Shown: piece after piece, positions 16,144-25,145 of the stretch
Position numbering within the stretch: the stretch's first letter is position 1
Layout: the number at the start of each line of letters is the position of its first letter
Origin: Taibaiella soli
GTDB taxonomy: Bacteria > Bacteroidota > Bacteroidia > Chitinophagales > Chitinophagaceae
Length of the DNA stretch: 64,000 nt
Assembly: GCF_003236175.1 (NCBI RefSeq)
Contig: NZ_QKTW01000014.1
Coordinates: 1-64,000 of the forward strand
Direction of reading: 5' to 3'
Program-made: the position numbers and the translations under genes
Notes under the pieces: model-generated
The model's input: only the letters and a program-made list of their open reading frames with translations
Databases searched by the model: none
Told to the model about the DNA's origin: nothing

Positions 16144-17253
16144 ATGCAATTAAAAAAATGGACATCTGCCCTATTGCTCGGCATTTCCTGCTTTGCTGCG
16201 AAAGCGCAGGTGGCGGGTGGCCAGGCTGCGTTTGAATATTTGCGAATGCCCAATTCACCTCACGTTTCCGCACTTGGGGGCATTAACGTTTCCGATCCCG
16301 ATCAGGACATTTCTTTTGCATTGCAAAACCCATCGCTGATGCGTGAAGGCTTGCACAATCAGATTGGCCTTAACTATAACAGCTATTATGCAGGGATCAG
16401 CATTATGAATCTTGCTTATGGCTATCATGTAGAAAGTATTAAGACATCTTTTGCATTGGGTGTTCAGTATATCAACTACGGAAGTTTTACGCAAACGGAC
16501 GACGTTGGGAACATCTACGGTGATTTTAAAGCAAACGACTACGCAATCACATTGGCTGCATCACGTAGCTACGGTGAACATTGGCGATACGGCGCTTCCT
16601 TGAAACTGGCGAATTCATCTTTATACGATAAAAAGGCAACCGCATTACTGACGGATGTGGGTGTTACTTATCACGATACAGGTTCGCTCTGGACGATCGG
16701 CGTGGTGGCCAAAAACATGGGTGTAACACTGAAGAAATTCAATCCGGACAACACTGCGGAACCGCTTCCTTTTGATCTGCAGATCGGTGTTTCAAAACGT
16801 TTCAAACACCTTCCGCTACGATTGATGGCAACTATCCACCATTTATACGAATGGGATATCGCTTACAACAATCCGGCTGATGTAACTTCTACGAATCTTT
16901 TCGGTGGCGATACTGCTACCAGCAAAGAGGCTAGTTTCAGTAGCAAACTGTTCCGTCACTTTATCTTTGGTGGTGAATTGTTGCTTGGCAAACGTATCGC
17001 AATTTCGGTTGCTTACAATGACCAGCGTCGTCAGGAACTTGCTATTCCGGATCGTAAAGCCGTGTCTGGATTTTCATTTGGTGCAGGTGTTTATCTCAAC
17101 AAATTCCAGGTGCACTACGCCCGGTCTTATTATAGCGTAGCTGGCGCATACAATGAATTCGGCCTGAATATGTGCCTCAACAAAATCATGGGTATCGGCA
17201 AGACCGGAGACAAGATCAACTGGAACAAAGAATACGATGATAATTGGGAATAA
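16144..17253 (+). CDS. porQ: Type IX secretion system protein PorQ
   Basis: Outer-membrane beta-barrel protein of the T9SS attachment complex family (FadL-like fold). 369 residues from the ATG at 16144, which begins a normal signal peptide (MQLKKWTSALLLGISCFAAKAQ); an ATG at 16108 would add twelve basic residues. The PorQ mark is the mature N-terminus: AFEYLRMPNSPHVSALGG, then a PDQDISFALQNPSLM segment and LNYNSYYAGI, followed by alternating beta strands to the C-terminus. Together with the T9SS cargo protein at 60-61.7 kb it shows the organism has the system. It lies 15 bp or 51 bp after fabI, possibly in one transcript. PorU, PorV and PorZ are not in the window. Confidence 0.88.
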   Translation: MQLKKWTSALLLGISCFAAKAQVAGGQAAFEYLRMPNSPHVSALGGINVSDPDQDISFALQNPSLMREGLHNQIGLNYNSYYAGISIMNLAYGYHVESIKTSFALGVQYINYGSFTQTDDVGNIYGDFKANDYAITLAASRSYGEHWRYGASLKLANSSLYDKKATALLTDVGVTYHDTGSLWTIGVVAKNMGVTLKKFNPDNTAEPLPFDLQIGVSKRFKHLPLRLMATIHHLYEWDIAYNNPADVTSTNLFGGDTATSKEASFSSKLFRHFIFGGELLLGKRIAISVAYNDQRRQELAIPDRKAVSGFSFGAGVYLNKFQVHYARSYYSVAGAYNEFGLNMCLNKIMGIGKTGDKINWNKEYDDNWE

Positions 17254-17295
17254 CCATGGTCAATGGTGAATGGTCAATTTCTCATAAAATAATAT

Positions 17296-17326
17296 ACAGC
17301 CTCTGCAGTAATGCGGAGGCTGTTTT
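17296..17326 (+). terminator. Intrinsic terminator after porQ
   Basis: Stem ACAGCCTC / GAGGCTGT with inner TGCA/TGCG pairing and a TTTT tail. Phrase repeats of TCAATGGTGAATGGTCAA type flank it on both sides (17255-17280, 17361-17390). Confidence 0.75.
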
Positions 17327-17432
17327 CGTTTGGGTTTTGGTCTTTCAGTCTGACGTTTCACTTATTGACCATTCACCATTGACCATTCACATTTTTAATT
17401 ACATTCGCATTCCTTACTATTAAAATTGTTGT

Positions 17433-19685
17433 ATGCAGGAATATGCTGCGGGCGTTGCCGCCAGACTTAATATCGCTGAGAAACAAGTAGCCACCGTTCT
17501 CGAACTTTTAGCTGAAGGTGCTACCATTCCATTTATCGCCCGCTACCGTAAAGACCGTACTGGTGCACTCGATGAAGTTCAGATTCAAAATATTCAGGAC
17601 GAAGGAAAATTTCTCAAGGAGTTTTCTGAGCGGAAAATTTTCATCGAGAAAACAATTACCGAACAGGGGAAAATGACTGAAGCATTGCAGAAAAAGCTGG
17701 ATGCTGCAATAACAATAAACGAACTGGAAGATATCTATCTGCCTTACAAACCAAAACGCAAAACTAAAGCACAGACGGCCCGTGAAAATGGATTGGAACC
17801 TTTGGCATTATTGCTTTTGGAACAAGGCAATATTGCACCGCTTACAGAGGCCGGAACGTTCATAACGGAAAATGTAAAATCACCGGAAGAAGCCTTACAA
17901 GGTGCGCGTGATATCATAGCCGAAATGGTTAATGAAGATGCACAAGTGCGTGCTAAAATGCGTAAGCTGTTTGAAAGTACAGCAACCATGCAAAGTAAAG
18001 TGCTGGCCGATAAAGAAGCAGAAGGTGTCAAATACAAAGATTACTACGAATTTTCTGAGCCTGTCGGTAAAATTCCTTCACATCGTATTCTCGCCGTAAT
18101 GCGCGGTTTTATGGAAGGCGTATTGCGTATGGTCATTGCTCCTGAGGAAGAAGAAGCATTATTGATGACGGAAAAAATGTTTGTGAAAGCAAACAATGAA
18201 GCCGCCGACCATGTGAAAAAAGCCGTTAAAGATGCTTATCGTCGCTTGTTGCAACCGAGCCTGGAAAGCGAATTTCGCATGGCATTAAAAACAAAGGCCG
18301 ACGAAGAAGCTATCAATGTATTTGCAGAAAATCTGCGTCAGTTGCTTCTTTCTTCTCCACTCGGCGGAAAACGCACGCTGGCGCTTGATCCGGGTTATAG
18401 AACAGGCTGTAAAGTAGTTTGCCTCGATGAAAAAGGCGAACTCAAAAAAACAGATCTGATTTACGTTCATGAAAACAATTTCAGACTGACGGAAGCGGAA
18501 CAAAAAATCCGCGCGTTAGTTAAAGAATATAAGATTGAAGCATTTGCCGTAGGCGATGGTACCGCGGGTCGCGAAACCGAGCAGTTCGTGAAAAAGCTTG
18601 ATCTCGGGCTACCGGTATTTTTAGTGAACGAAGACGGAGCTTCTGTATATTCTGCATCTGAAACAGCACGTGAAGAATTCCCCGATCAGGACGTGACCGT
18701 TCGTGGTGCGGTAAGTATTGGCCGTCGCTTGATGGATCCGTTGGCGGAGTTAGTGAAAATCGATCCGAAAAGTATTGGTGTGGGGCAATATCAGCATGAT
18801 GTAAATCAGGTGCGTCTTAAGGAGCGTTTGGATCAAACAGTGATCAGTTGCGTGAACGCTGTAGGTGTAAACTTAAATACGGCAAGTAAACATTTGCTCG
18901 GCTATGTTAGTGGTATCGGACCATCCCTGGCAGATAACATTGTAAAATACCGCAGCGAGATCGGAAGCTTTACCACTCGTAAGCAACTCATGCAAGTTCC
19001 GCGTTTGGGCAGTAAAGCATTTGAACAGTGTGCAGGCTTCTTGCGCGTGAAAAACGGCGACAATCCGCTGGATGCAAGTGCCGTGCATCCGGAAGCTTAT
19101 AACGTGGTATTGGCTATGGCTAAGGATCTTGGTGTGGACGTGGCGAAAATGATTGGCAACGATCAATTGGTGAATAGTATTCCCGCCAATAAATATGTTA
19201 CAGAAACCATCGGCGCACATACTATTCAGGACATCCTCAAAGAATTGAAAAAGCCTGGACTTGATCCGCGTAGTGAAGCACAGGCATTTGAGTTTGCCGG
19301 CATTTACAAGATTGAAGATGTTCATGTCGGGATGATTGTGCCTGGCATTGTTACCAATCTGACCCGTTTTGGCGCGTTTGTTGATATTGGTGTTAAACAG
19401 GATGGACTGGTACACGTTTCTGAAATTTCACACAACTATATCACCGATCCTAATGAAGCGCTCAAACTGAATGATAAGGTAACAGTAAAAGTGCTGGAGG
19501 TAGATGTGGCGCGTAAACGCATTTCACTTTCCATAAAACAAACGCTCGAGGTGCCCGCGCGCAGAGACAGGCCTAAAGGAATGGGCAGCGGGGGTAATAA
19601 AAATGAGCACAAAGAAGAAAAGGACATGTTGGGAATGAATATGAATGACGCACTTAGCCTGTTGAAAAAGAAGTTTGGTAAATAA
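17433..19685 (+). CDS. tex: Tex family RNA-binding transcription accessory protein
   Basis: Cytoplasmic nucleic-acid-binding protein of 750 residues, normal for Tex/YhgF. Order: N-terminal helical part with ATIPFIARYRKDRTGALDE, a YqgF-like resolvase-fold domain (LALDPGYRTGCKVVCLDE; AVGDGTAGRETE), helix-hairpin-helix repeats (VGVNLNTASKHLLGYVSGIG), and a C-terminal S1 RNA-binding domain (GMIVPGIVTNLTRFGAFVDIG, DGLVHVSEIS). After S1 comes a short basic Gly/Lys-rich tail. The family is linked to transcription and toxin regulation in Bordetella, but its exact job is not settled. Monocistronic: terminators lie on both sides. Confidence 0.94.
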   Translation: MQEYAAGVAARLNIAEKQVATVLELLAEGATIPFIARYRKDRTGALDEVQIQNIQDEGKFLKEFSERKIFIEKTITEQGKMTEALQKKLDAAITINELEDIYLPYKPKRKTKAQTARENGLEPLALLLLEQGNIAPLTEAGTFITENVKSPEEALQGARDIIAEMVNEDAQVRAKMRKLFESTATMQSKVLADKEAEGVKYKDYYEFSEPVGKIPSHRILAVMRGFMEGVLRMVIAPEEEEALLMTEKMFVKANNEAADHVKKAVKDAYRRLLQPSLESEFRMALKTKADEEAINVFAENLRQLLLSSPLGGKRTLALDPGYRTGCKVVCLDEKGELKKTDLIYVHENNFRLTEAEQKIRALVKEYKIEAFAVGDGTAGRETEQFVKKLDLGLPVFLVNEDGASVYSASETAREEFPDQDVTVRGAVSIGRRLMDPLAELVKIDPKSIGVGQYQHDVNQVRLKERLDQTVISCVNAVGVNLNTASKHLLGYVSGIGPSLADNIVKYRSEIGSFTTRKQLMQVPRLGSKAFEQCAGFLRVKNGDNPLDASAVHPEAYNVVLAMAKDLGVDVAKMIGNDQLVNSIPANKYVTETIGAHTIQDILKELKKPGLDPRSEAQAFEFAGIYKIEDVHVGMIVPGIVTNLTRFGAFVDIGVKQDGLVHVSEISHNYITDPNEALKLNDKVTVKVLEVDVARKRISLSIKQTLEVPARRDRPKGMGSGGNKNEHKEEKDMLGMNMNDALSLLKKKFGK

Positions 19686-19700
19686 AACCTCCGAATTTTT

Positions 19701-19736
19701 AAAACGCCCGGTAATCACTCCGGGCGTTTTTGTTTT
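19701..19736 (+). terminator. Intrinsic terminator after tex
   Basis: Perfect 10-bp stem AAAACGCCCG / CGGGCGTTTT followed by TGTTTTT. Confidence 0.9.
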
Positions 19737-20209
19737 TATGCTTTTCAGAAAAGTTTATCCGGATATTAAATCTGTACACTTGGAACAGTTTTTTCAAATA
19801 CAATTTCGTATTCAGGTAATTAACTTGAAAAAAGCTGGTCTGTACATTCGTGTAAGTGGTTAATTATCATCTTTTTATATTCTATTTAAGTTGGAGGTTG
19901 TAATTAGACTTTATGTTTAAAAATATGTCACTCAGAAAATACTTTGGTACACCCGGAATTTTTTATTGGCCGATCTTTGTGTTAGACAAAACACTAAGTC
20001 TATTTTTTGCATAGTTATTTCATTGTCAAATTTTTAGAAAGTTAAATTATATAAATATAGCATAGTATTACATACTTCACACCCCAGCTCAACATGGGGT
20101 TCCCCTTTCCTCCTCTCTTGCTCTTAAGTCTGTTGCTCCCCAACAGACTTTTTTTGGCCCAAAAATTGATCTAAATATTGCTACGCCTACTATATATGGT
20201 ATAAAACAC
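19737..20209. other. AT-rich intergenic region upstream of the AraC regulator
   Basis: No gene is supported here; a 62-codon frame at the left part overlaps the tex terminator and has no recognisable content. A second intrinsic terminator is at 20126-20155. The rest is AT-rich and probably holds the regulator's promoter, which I cannot place. Confidence 0.5.
20126..20155 (+). terminator. Intrinsic terminator-like hairpin
   Basis: Perfect 10-bp stem AAGTCTGTTG / CAACAGACTT with loop CTCCC and a run of seven T. It lies 55 bp upstream of the AraC gene with no gene directly before it, so it may end a leader RNA or attenuate the regulator. Confidence 0.7.
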
Positions 20210-21259
20210 ATGCAAGAAATAGATTATTACTTATCCACGAATGCCGATTGTATAAGGGATGCAGCTGAAACAATGGCAAAAGTTACCGGAAAGAGTATCT
20301 ACTATAAAAACGGTGATATTATTTTTCCCGCTGACTTCGCGACTGGGAAGTTTAAATACCATGAGTTAGCTGAAGGGCTTTCGGTTTTGTTGATCAATTG
20401 TACCTTTTATTATCCGATAAAATTTGTTCGTACAGCTGTGAAGAGTAATGATTATCATCTCTTACATTTTAATCTGACTGCTGCGCCGGTTATCGTAAAC
20501 AAAGCTAGTGGCCGGGTAGTAGACATAGGTTCTGATTGGAAAGATGCAGTGTTTTATTCATCTACGGGCAAAGGCGTGGAGTTGACTCCGCCCATTGGGG
20601 CTCCACTTCGGCTGGTTTTAATCATCGCTAATCAGACTTGGTTTGCACGAAATTTCCGGCCTGACCCTGCACCTTTCCCCGGTAGTAAGCTCGAGGCTTT
20701 CGGAAAGGGGGGCGCATTTCAATTTACCACAAATCTGAATATAAAATGCCTGCCAGTTGCGGAAGAAATGCTTACGACTTCATTGGCAGAATCCATTATG
20801 CCTGTTTACCTAAAAGGTGATGTATTGCGATTGATTGCCCAGTTTAATATGGCGTTAATGGCGGATAAACCGGAATTTGAACGCACTGCTTTTGAAACAG
20901 CAATACGCGTAATGCAGTTAAAAGAAAGAGTTGATCAGGATTGGATAAACTGGAAAAAGACCAAGGATCCGGAGCTTCCGATTATTACTACCGCCCAGGC
21001 GGCGAAGAGTTGTCACACGAGTAAGACAACTTTTTGCCGGTTATTTTGGGAAATATATGGGATGCAGTTTAAATCCTATTTCGACGAATTACGTTTGCAT
21101 GTTGCGGCGGAAATGCTGGCCAGTGGTGTAAAGCCGCTGGGTGTGGCATTGCAGATCGGGTACAAAACGATGGGAGGCTTCGCGAAGGAATTCAAAAGGA
21201 TATTCAATCTGACACCCGTGCAATACCAGGGGCGCCATAAGCCGAAGCAGGGCAAATAG
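20210..21259 (+). CDS. AraC family transcriptional regulator
   Basis: Predicted DNA-binding regulator of 349 residues. The C-terminal third (about 255-345) is an AraC/XylS double helix-turn-helix: AAKSCHTSKTTFCRLFWEIYG for the first half and LGVALQIGYKTMGGFAKEFKR followed by FNLTPVQYQ for the second, the latter being the family signature. The N-terminal 240 residues should be the sensing domain; I cannot identify a ligand. The gene is flanked by a hairpin upstream and converges with aat downstream (14 bp gap). No obvious target operon is adjacent. Confidence 0.85.
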   Translation: MQEIDYYLSTNADCIRDAAETMAKVTGKSIYYKNGDIIFPADFATGKFKYHELAEGLSVLLINCTFYYPIKFVRTAVKSNDYHLLHFNLTAAPVIVNKASGRVVDIGSDWKDAVFYSSTGKGVELTPPIGAPLRLVLIIANQTWFARNFRPDPAPFPGSKLEAFGKGGAFQFTTNLNIKCLPVAEEMLTTSLAESIMPVYLKGDVLRLIAQFNMALMADKPEFERTAFETAIRVMQLKERVDQDWINWKKTKDPELPIITTAQAAKSCHTSKTTFCRLFWEIYGMQFKSYFDELRLHVAAEMLASGVKPLGVALQIGYKTMGGFAKEFKRIFNLTPVQYQGRHKPKQGK

Positions 21260-21273
21260 GATCCGGAGAAAGA

Positions 21274-21936
21274 TTAGCCGGTTTTCTGTGGCGGAAGCAA
21301 GGTGCCGAGCATATCCAGGAAATCCACTCTTGGAATCATTTCTGCACCGAGGCTTTCCAGATGTTCTGTGTGCACCTGACAGTCAATTAGCGCTATGCCT
21401 TCCGCTTTTAAAAGTTCAACGTAAGAAATGAATGCATATTTACTAGCATTGCTCATTTTGCTGAACATACTTTCGCCGAAGAAGACCTTTCCTATTTTCA
21501 GCCCGTATAGTCCGCCTACCAACACTCCATTATGCCAGGCCTCGGCAGAATGAACAATACCCATGCGGTGCAGCTCTGTGTATGCCGTAACTACTTCATC
21601 ACCGATCCAGGTGCCGTCCTGGTCTTTACGGGTAATATGCCGACAATTTCTGATTACCTCTTCAAATGCAGTGTCGGTTTTAAATTCAAAGTGGCTGCGC
21701 TTCAGCAGTTGCCGCATGCTTTTGCTGATTTTTAATTTTTCGGGAAATAAAACGAACCTTGGGTCCGGACACCACCAGATTGGCGGTTCATCCTCATTAA
21801 ACCAGGGAAAGATACCATTGTGGTAAGCCAGTAAGATTCTTTCGGTACTTAAATCACCGCCAATCGCCAGCAATCCGTCATCCATCGCCTCCGAAGCGGG
21901 AGGAAACCATAGTTCATCATTGAGCACATTTATCAT
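21274..21936 (-). CDS. aat: Leucyl/phenylalanyl-tRNA--protein transferase
   Basis: Transfers Leu or Phe from aminoacyl-tRNA to proteins with basic N-termini, marking them for ClpS/ClpAP degradation (N-end rule). 220 residues. Family motifs: LWFPPASEAMDDGLLAIGGD, ILLAYHNGIFPWFNEDEP, WWCPDPRFVLFPE, ISKSMRQLLKR, GLYGLKIGKVFFGESMFSK and the C-terminal LIDCQVHTEHLESLGAEMI. It starts 11 bp after the TPR gene that precedes it on the same strand, so the two are likely co-transcribed. Confidence 0.95.
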   Translation of the reverse strand: MINVLNDELWFPPASEAMDDGLLAIGGDLSTERILLAYHNGIFPWFNEDEPPIWWCPDPRFVLFPEKLKISKSMRQLLKRSHFEFKTDTAFEEVIRNCRHITRKDQDGTWIGDEVVTAYTELHRMGIVHSAEAWHNGVLVGGLYGLKIGKVFFGESMFSKMSNASKYAFISYVELLKAEGIALIDCQVHTEHLESLGAEMIPRVDFLDMLGTLLPPQKTG

Positions 21937-21947
21937 TCGTCTGTATT

Positions 21948-23438
21948 TTACTTTCCGGAAAGGCGATTGATCCCAGCTTTGGACTGTTGATCAAGTGAAG
22001 ATTGAAAATCGTGATTCCGCATCTGCAGACATATACGATAATATTGTAACGCCGAGTCGTTTTTGCCCTGTTTTTCGTAGATCATCCCGATTTGCAAAGC
22101 AGAACGAGCAGCATACTGTTCTTTCATATCCTTGCCTGTATTCAAAGCAATCTGGTAATATTGAATTGCTTTGGCATCCTGGTTCAATTCATCAAAAAGC
22201 TTTCCGGTGCGGTAGTTGTATTCTAGTTTATCTGCCGGATTATTGAAATTAGTTTCGTTGAGCCCGGAGAGTTTCGCCTGCGCCTGAGTGAAATAGCCGC
22301 CGTCGGTTAATAAACGAACCTGAAGCAAAGTAGGATTGGGCCATTTTTGTGTTTCGGCAAGTCGCTCGGCCTGTTTATCGGCATCAACAATTGTATTGCC
22401 CTGTGCTTTCAACTGCGAGAGGCAGTAATTTGCTTTAGACTGGTTTTGTTCCAGGTAAAACATATAAGCCATTTTCTGCCAGGCGTCTTTTGTATAAAGA
22501 TTACCTTTATTTCTGGTTACGTATCGTTGAAAATAGTTGATCGACGAATAGTCTACCTTAAGCATCAGGGCATTACCCATTTCATAATCCATTGTGGGAA
22601 ACTCGTTATAATTTGACAAGGTTTGTGCATAATGCATTGTCTGCAAAGCTGTTTCTGCTCTTCGGTTATTTAACGAGAGATTGGTTCTTACAAAGCAACG
22701 TAATAGATTATTCTGTATCTGGAAATCATTACTGTTGACAAAATTCCACACCTGGTCAGGTTGCGATAGAAGGTAAAATCTTATATAACATTGAAAAATA
22801 ACTGCTTCTTCCCTTAATATATCGGTAGTGTTTGTGTGTTCTTTCAGGAAAGTGGTCAACTTATTGTTGCCGTTTTTTACATTGCCTTTCATGCCAAAAA
22901 CAGAAGCAAGCCATTTATAATCTTCAGGTATCGTACCGACGGCAGCTTCTTCCAGGCCCAAAAACACGTTATTGTAGGTGAAATCGGGGAATTTCTCTCT
23001 ATTTTCCCTCAAAAGCTGGAAAGATTTACGAAAAAGAGTAGCTGCTTTGAAATTTTCGCCGAATCGGCCGTGGATGAATGCCCAATGCAAATAAACCCCG
23101 GCCTTGCAGAGACGATACCAGGGAACATCTTCATTCCCCTTGTTGAGCAAATCAAGCCGTTCGTTGAAATGACCTTTGCGTTGTTGCATGTCAATTTCGC
23201 TTCCGTTAAATAATAGTAACACAAAATCTTCGTAATCTGATATATAAGTTGCCATCAGATTGTAGGGATTCTGTTTTATCGCTTTAATGGTTGCTGCATT
23301 TCCATCGGCGAGGTCCATGGAAAGATAAGAACTGTAAGCAGCCCTGCAGCTGGCATCATAATCGTATGTATAATTTTGCGAATTCGCCCTTGTAGAGAGG
23401 CAAAACAGCGATACAAATATTAAAAAACGTACGAACAT
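21948..23438 (-). CDS. Exported tetratricopeptide-repeat protein, function unknown
   Basis: Protein of 496 residues from the ATG at 23438, which begins a signal peptide (MFVRFLIFVSLFCLSTRANSQ); another ATG is six codons upstream. The mature part is all-helical with TPR-like units. The clearest are near the C-terminus, where YRTGKLFDELNQDAKAIQYY and QIGMIYEKQGKNDSALQYY are classic TPR helices. No catalytic domain is seen. It is probably periplasmic and a protein-protein adaptor. Co-directional with aat, 11 bp downstream. Same plan as many uncharacterised Bacteroidota TPR proteins. Confidence 0.75.
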   Translation of the reverse strand: MFVRFLIFVSLFCLSTRANSQNYTYDYDASCRAAYSSYLSMDLADGNAATIKAIKQNPYNLMATYISDYEDFVLLLFNGSEIDMQQRKGHFNERLDLLNKGNEDVPWYRLCKAGVYLHWAFIHGRFGENFKAATLFRKSFQLLRENREKFPDFTYNNVFLGLEEAAVGTIPEDYKWLASVFGMKGNVKNGNNKLTTFLKEHTNTTDILREEAVIFQCYIRFYLLSQPDQVWNFVNSNDFQIQNNLLRCFVRTNLSLNNRRAETALQTMHYAQTLSNYNEFPTMDYEMGNALMLKVDYSSINYFQRYVTRNKGNLYTKDAWQKMAYMFYLEQNQSKANYCLSQLKAQGNTIVDADKQAERLAETQKWPNPTLLQVRLLTDGGYFTQAQAKLSGLNETNFNNPADKLEYNYRTGKLFDELNQDAKAIQYYQIALNTGKDMKEQYAARSALQIGMIYEKQGKNDSALQYYRICLQMRNHDFQSSLDQQSKAGINRLSGK

Positions 23439-23571
23439 CTCCAGACAAATGTACAAGCAGGAACTATTTTTTTTACCAGCAAATTCTATTTTATATATTC
23501 ATTAAGAAACCATTCTGTATTTAAATTATAATGAATAGTTTTTCCGGAATAGGAGAGAATTTATATTTTCT

Positions 23572-23579
23572 TATTTTTG
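23572..23579 (+). promoter_or_regulatory. Predicted -7 box (TATTTTTG)
   Basis: Fits TAnnTTTG, 43 nt before the lipoprotein ATG at 23623. Confidence 0.45.
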
Positions 23580-23622
23580 GCATGCATTTTGTTCTTCTTT
23601 AATCACCAATAAAATAACTATT

Positions 23623-24069
23623 ATGAAATTGATTCGCAACATTGCATTGACGTCTTTTTTGACGGTGGCTGCTTTTTCAGCCGTGACTTTCACTTCTTGT
23701 AGCAAAGACGACAGTGGTTGTGCTGTAGGATATGAAGGCAGCGACTGCAAAACACTCAGCCGTGATAAATTTGTAGGTACTTACGTAGGTACAGAACAAT
23801 GTACAACAGGTACGGATAATTATAGCATTACAATTGCTGCTAATTCTGATGCTATCAAATTGACGATGAGCAACATTTATAACAATGGTAATCCTGTTTT
23901 GGTTGCAACTTGTACAATGACTGGTACAAACACCTTTACTTTTGATAACACACAAAGCGGTATCAGCTTTAAAGGAAACGGTACGCTTAATGGTAACCAA
24001 CTGGTAGTTGCTTATCAAGTGAACGATGGCGGTACAACAAACTCTTGTACTTACACTGGTAATAAATAA
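23623..24069 (+). CDS. Small putative lipoprotein, function unknown
   Basis: 148 residues with a lipoprotein signal: basic start (MKLIRN), hydrophobic stretch and lipobox-like TFTSCS, Cys26 being the predicted lipidated residue. The next residues (GCAVGYEGSDCKT) look like a piece of an EGF-type Cys module. The remainder is Ser/Thr/Asn-rich with beta-strand periodicity and two further cysteine positions (EQCTTG, VATCTM, NSCTYTG), reminiscent of small lipocalin-like or beta-sandwich lipoproteins. Probably at the outer membrane. A consensus-like -7 box is upstream and a shared bidirectional terminator downstream. Confidence 0.75.
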   Translation: MKLIRNIALTSFLTVAAFSAVTFTSCSKDDSGCAVGYEGSDCKTLSRDKFVGTYVGTEQCTTGTDNYSITIAANSDAIKLTMSNIYNNGNPVLVATCTMTGTNTFTFDNTQSGISFKGNGTLNGNQLVVAYQVNDGGTTNSCTYTGNK

Positions 24070-24090
24070 GAAAATTGAAGTAGTAAAATA

Positions 24091-24120
24091 AAAAATGGAC
24101 CTCATTGAGGTCCATTTTTT
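24091..24120. terminator. Bidirectional terminator between two convergent lipoprotein genes
   Basis: Perfect 14-bp stem AAAAATGGACCTCA / TGAGGTCCATTTTT with a 2-nt loop; A-run and T-run on both sides allow use on either strand. Confidence 0.85.
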
Positions 24121-24140
24121 ATTTCGGTAAGATCGGGATA

Positions 24141-24596
24141 CTAGTGACCTTGCATTTTTGGCTTACCGTTACCAACTGTGTTAGAGTTAGTTCCGTTAGC
24201 GTTGTTGTTATTTTGTTGGCCCATTTGTGGTTTGCCGTTGCCAACAGTTGGAGCCGGTGCTGGCGCAACTGGTTGAGTAACAGTAGTTTCTTTTGTAGTG
24301 GTAGTTTTGTGTGTAGTAGTTTTGTGCGGTGTAGACGCTGTTGCTTTGTTAGCAGCATTCATAGCTTTAGCCATAGAGTCTGCTTTAGTAACGATTGCCA
24401 GAGAATCAGCTGTAGCTTTTGCCTGAGCCTGAATAATGGAATCGTTTTTAGCCTGCATGTCATTCTGCATTTTATCTACGCGTGCATTTACCATAGAGTC
24501 AACCTGGCCTTCGTTAGGTGCATTGCTTGGTTGGTTATTATTACATGCCGCTAACAAAAGCAGACCACTTGACAAAAACAGAAGGGATTTTTTCAT
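24141..24596 (-). CDS. Low-complexity lipoprotein, function unknown
   Basis: 151 residues from the ATG at 24596. The signal peptide MKKSLLFLSSGLLLLAAC ends in a clear lipobox, Cys18. The mature protein is of biased composition: a helical charged part with repeated MVNARVDKMQNDMQAKNDS and ADSLAIVTKADSM-type periods (coiled-coil-like, similar to Lpp), then a Thr/Lys-rich stretch (TPHKTTTHKTTTTKE), and Pro/Gly/Asn-rich end with two copies of VGNGKPQMG/VGNGKPKMQG. Probably envelope-anchored; no function can be assigned. Confidence 0.75.
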   Translation of the reverse strand: MKKSLLFLSSGLLLLAACNNNQPSNAPNEGQVDSMVNARVDKMQNDMQAKNDSIIQAQAKATADSLAIVTKADSMAKAMNAANKATASTPHKTTTHKTTTTKETTVTQPVAPAPAPTVGNGKPQMGQQNNNNANGTNSNTVGNGKPKMQGH

Positions 24597-24830
24597 CTTG
24601 ATTTTATTTATTGTTTGCAAAAATATGATTCTCCTGAAATACACAGCAAAGAGAATGCCAAGGATTTCGAAGTTTAAATATTTAATTACTTTAAATTAAA
24701 ATATAGCTTGTTATCAGGGTGCAAATATAAAGAGCACAGTCAAATTTATAAGGATTGAAACAGAAGAAACGCCGGAAAGCTGACCGTAATAAAATATGGT
24801 AAAAAATATATAAAAAACTGGCGCTCAAAA

Positions 24831-24863
24831 ATTGCATATCTGCGAAACTTGTGGTTATCTTTG
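24831..24863 (+). promoter_or_regulatory. Promoter of tRNA-Asp
   Basis: ATTG (24831-24834), 21 nt, then TATCTTTG (24856-24863). TATCTTTGCAGTCC is shared letter for letter with the tRNA-Asn promoter at 62.37 kb. Confidence 0.7.
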
Positions 24864-24881
24864 CAGTCCAATCTGAAACAA

Positions 24882-24955
24882 GGATCGGTAGTTCAGTTGG
24901 TTAGAATGCCGCCCTGTCACGGCGGAGGTCGCGGGTTCGAGTCCCGTCCGGTCCG
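24882..24955 (+). tRNA. tRNA-Asp (GTC)
   Basis: Complete 74-nt cloverleaf: acceptor GGATCGG / CCGGTCC, D arm with AGTTCAGTTGGTTAGAA, anticodon stem-loop CCGCC-CTGTCAC-GGCGG with anticodon GTC, T arm CGCGGGTTCGAGTCCCG. Discriminator G. The 3' CCA is not encoded. Confidence 0.96.
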
Positions 24956-24956
24956 C

Positions 24957-24987
24957 AAAAGCTTCACAGAAATGTGGGGCTTTTTTG
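24957..24987 (+). terminator. Terminator after tRNA-Asp
   Basis: Hairpin AAAGCTTCACA / TGTGGGGCTTT with GAAA loop and a T-run, directly behind the tRNA. Confidence 0.7.
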
Positions 24988-25145
24988 TTTTATGCTCACG
25001 CCTAAAAAGAATGTTGTTGCTATATGGGTTCTGTTGAAACTTATTTTAAGCTACGGAAGCAATCATTTCGCTATATTCACGGTTATGTCTGTAAGGCATT
25101 TCGTTTGTCTAGCAAAAGGCTATCCATTAATATAAAATTAAAAGA

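Noticed and set aside
19675-19863. 62-codon frame behind tex
   Set aside because: It overlaps the tex stop and runs through the terminator hairpin, and has no recognisable protein features.
24105-24554. 149-codon frame opposite the low-complexity lipoprotein
   Set aside because: Antisense of a Thr/Lys-rich repeat region gives a Cys/Ser/Phe/Val-rich artefact; the minus-strand gene has a proper lipobox and terminator.
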